From Mesostigma viride (Eukaryota > Streptophyta > Mesostigmatophyceae > Mesostigmatales > Mesostigmataceae), in contig RPFO01001355.1 in NCBI GenBank assembly GCA_009746045.1, positions 84,065 to 148,064 on the forward strand: a stretch of 64,000 nucleotides of DNA, read 5' to 3'. The position numbers were made by a program, and so were the translations under genes. Of this stretch, positions 63,840-64,000 are shown one piece after another. Position 1 is the stretch's first letter; each line of letters opens with the position of its first letter. A model generated the notes under the pieces. That model saw only the letters and a program-made list of their open reading frames with translations. It made no database searches and was not told the DNA's origin.

Positions 63840-64000
63840 GTCATAGAGGCCAACAAGCCCCATGCAGTGGGGAAGGAACGTGTTTTCAACGAGGGCGGCA
63901 TGCCAACGAAGACCCCTAGGGTCGCGACCATCACAAAAAGAGACATAGAACTGTTTTGCGCAATCTCCTACCGCGTTCAAATGCTATCTACAAAAAAACT
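63840..64000 (+). CDS. Partial exon running off the window end
   Basis: After a GTGACTGTGCAG acceptor at 63828-63839 the frame VIEANKPHAVGKERVFNEGG, then MPTKTPRVATITKRDIELF, stays open to the end. It has no ATG at its start and is clearly protein-like. A TTAATTAATAGACACGTGAC sequence just upstream resembles the inverted 3' end of the RT LINE (4730-4755). Family unknown. Confidence 0.45.

Overview
This window is eukaryotic nuclear DNA. It has spliced genes with GT-AG introns, non-LTR retrotransposons (LINEs) with separate ORF1 and ORF2, cut-and-paste transposase relics, a 173-bp satellite with a higher-order repeat, and long tetranucleotide microsatellites. No bacterial-type operon, rRNA or tRNA was recognised. 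The GC-rich coding style and element mix would suit a protist or alga, but no single-copy marker gene allows a taxonomic call.

The layout is dominated by insertions into insertions, and many can be read from target-site duplications (TSDs). A three-exon CACTA/Plavaka-like transposase gene starts at about 338. Its last exon is split at codon ATG (2976-2978) by an 18.3-kb inverted-repeat element, FB1 (2979-21271). FB1 has 28-bp perfect terminal repeats, a 3-bp TSD, and arms made of 173-bp satellite in opposite orientations. The transposase reading frame resumes exactly at 21275. It is interrupted again by a minus-strand ORF1-only LINE (21606-27511, 11-bp TSD), and its stop codon lies at 27522-27524. 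FB1's left arm holds a 5'-truncated RT LINE (12-bp TSD), which itself holds an ORF1-only LINE copy. Its right arm holds a deleted ORF1-only copy. The minus-strand LINE contains a practically identical ORF1-only copy and a 1.9-kb TTAA-flanked DNA element.

From 29.1 to 34.2 kb there is a full-length two-ORF LINE (ORF1, APE endonuclease, RT) between GGAT/GGGT microsatellites. From 34.9 to 48.3 kb a 2-oxoglutarate/Fe(II) oxygenase-like gene (minus strand) lies divergent to a large spliced gene (36568-48326, about 1108 codons once the insertion is removed). Intron 3 of that gene carries a 30-bp minisatellite. Its last exon is split by a 6.6-kb DNA transposon (40416-47049) with a 4-bp TSD and TGTGACA-rich ends; the frame is again exactly continuous across the insertion. 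A 2.85-kb piggyBac remnant (48536-51385) follows, flanked by TTAA.

The last 12 kb holds a second giant foldback, FB2 (53256-63678; TSD TGAA). Its arms are almost symmetric about position 58.48 kb. From outside to inside they hold terminal repeats, a 120-bp palindrome-rich tandem repeat, a 30-bp minisatellite, and unique inverted sequence around a 155-bp loop.

The candidate undescribed system is this class of satellite-armed foldback DNA transposons. A second notable pattern is a 3'-terminal stem-loop with base-pair covariation, shared by several LINE families and followed by AT-rich tandem tails. Several frame breaks lie in C homopolymers and may be assembly errors.
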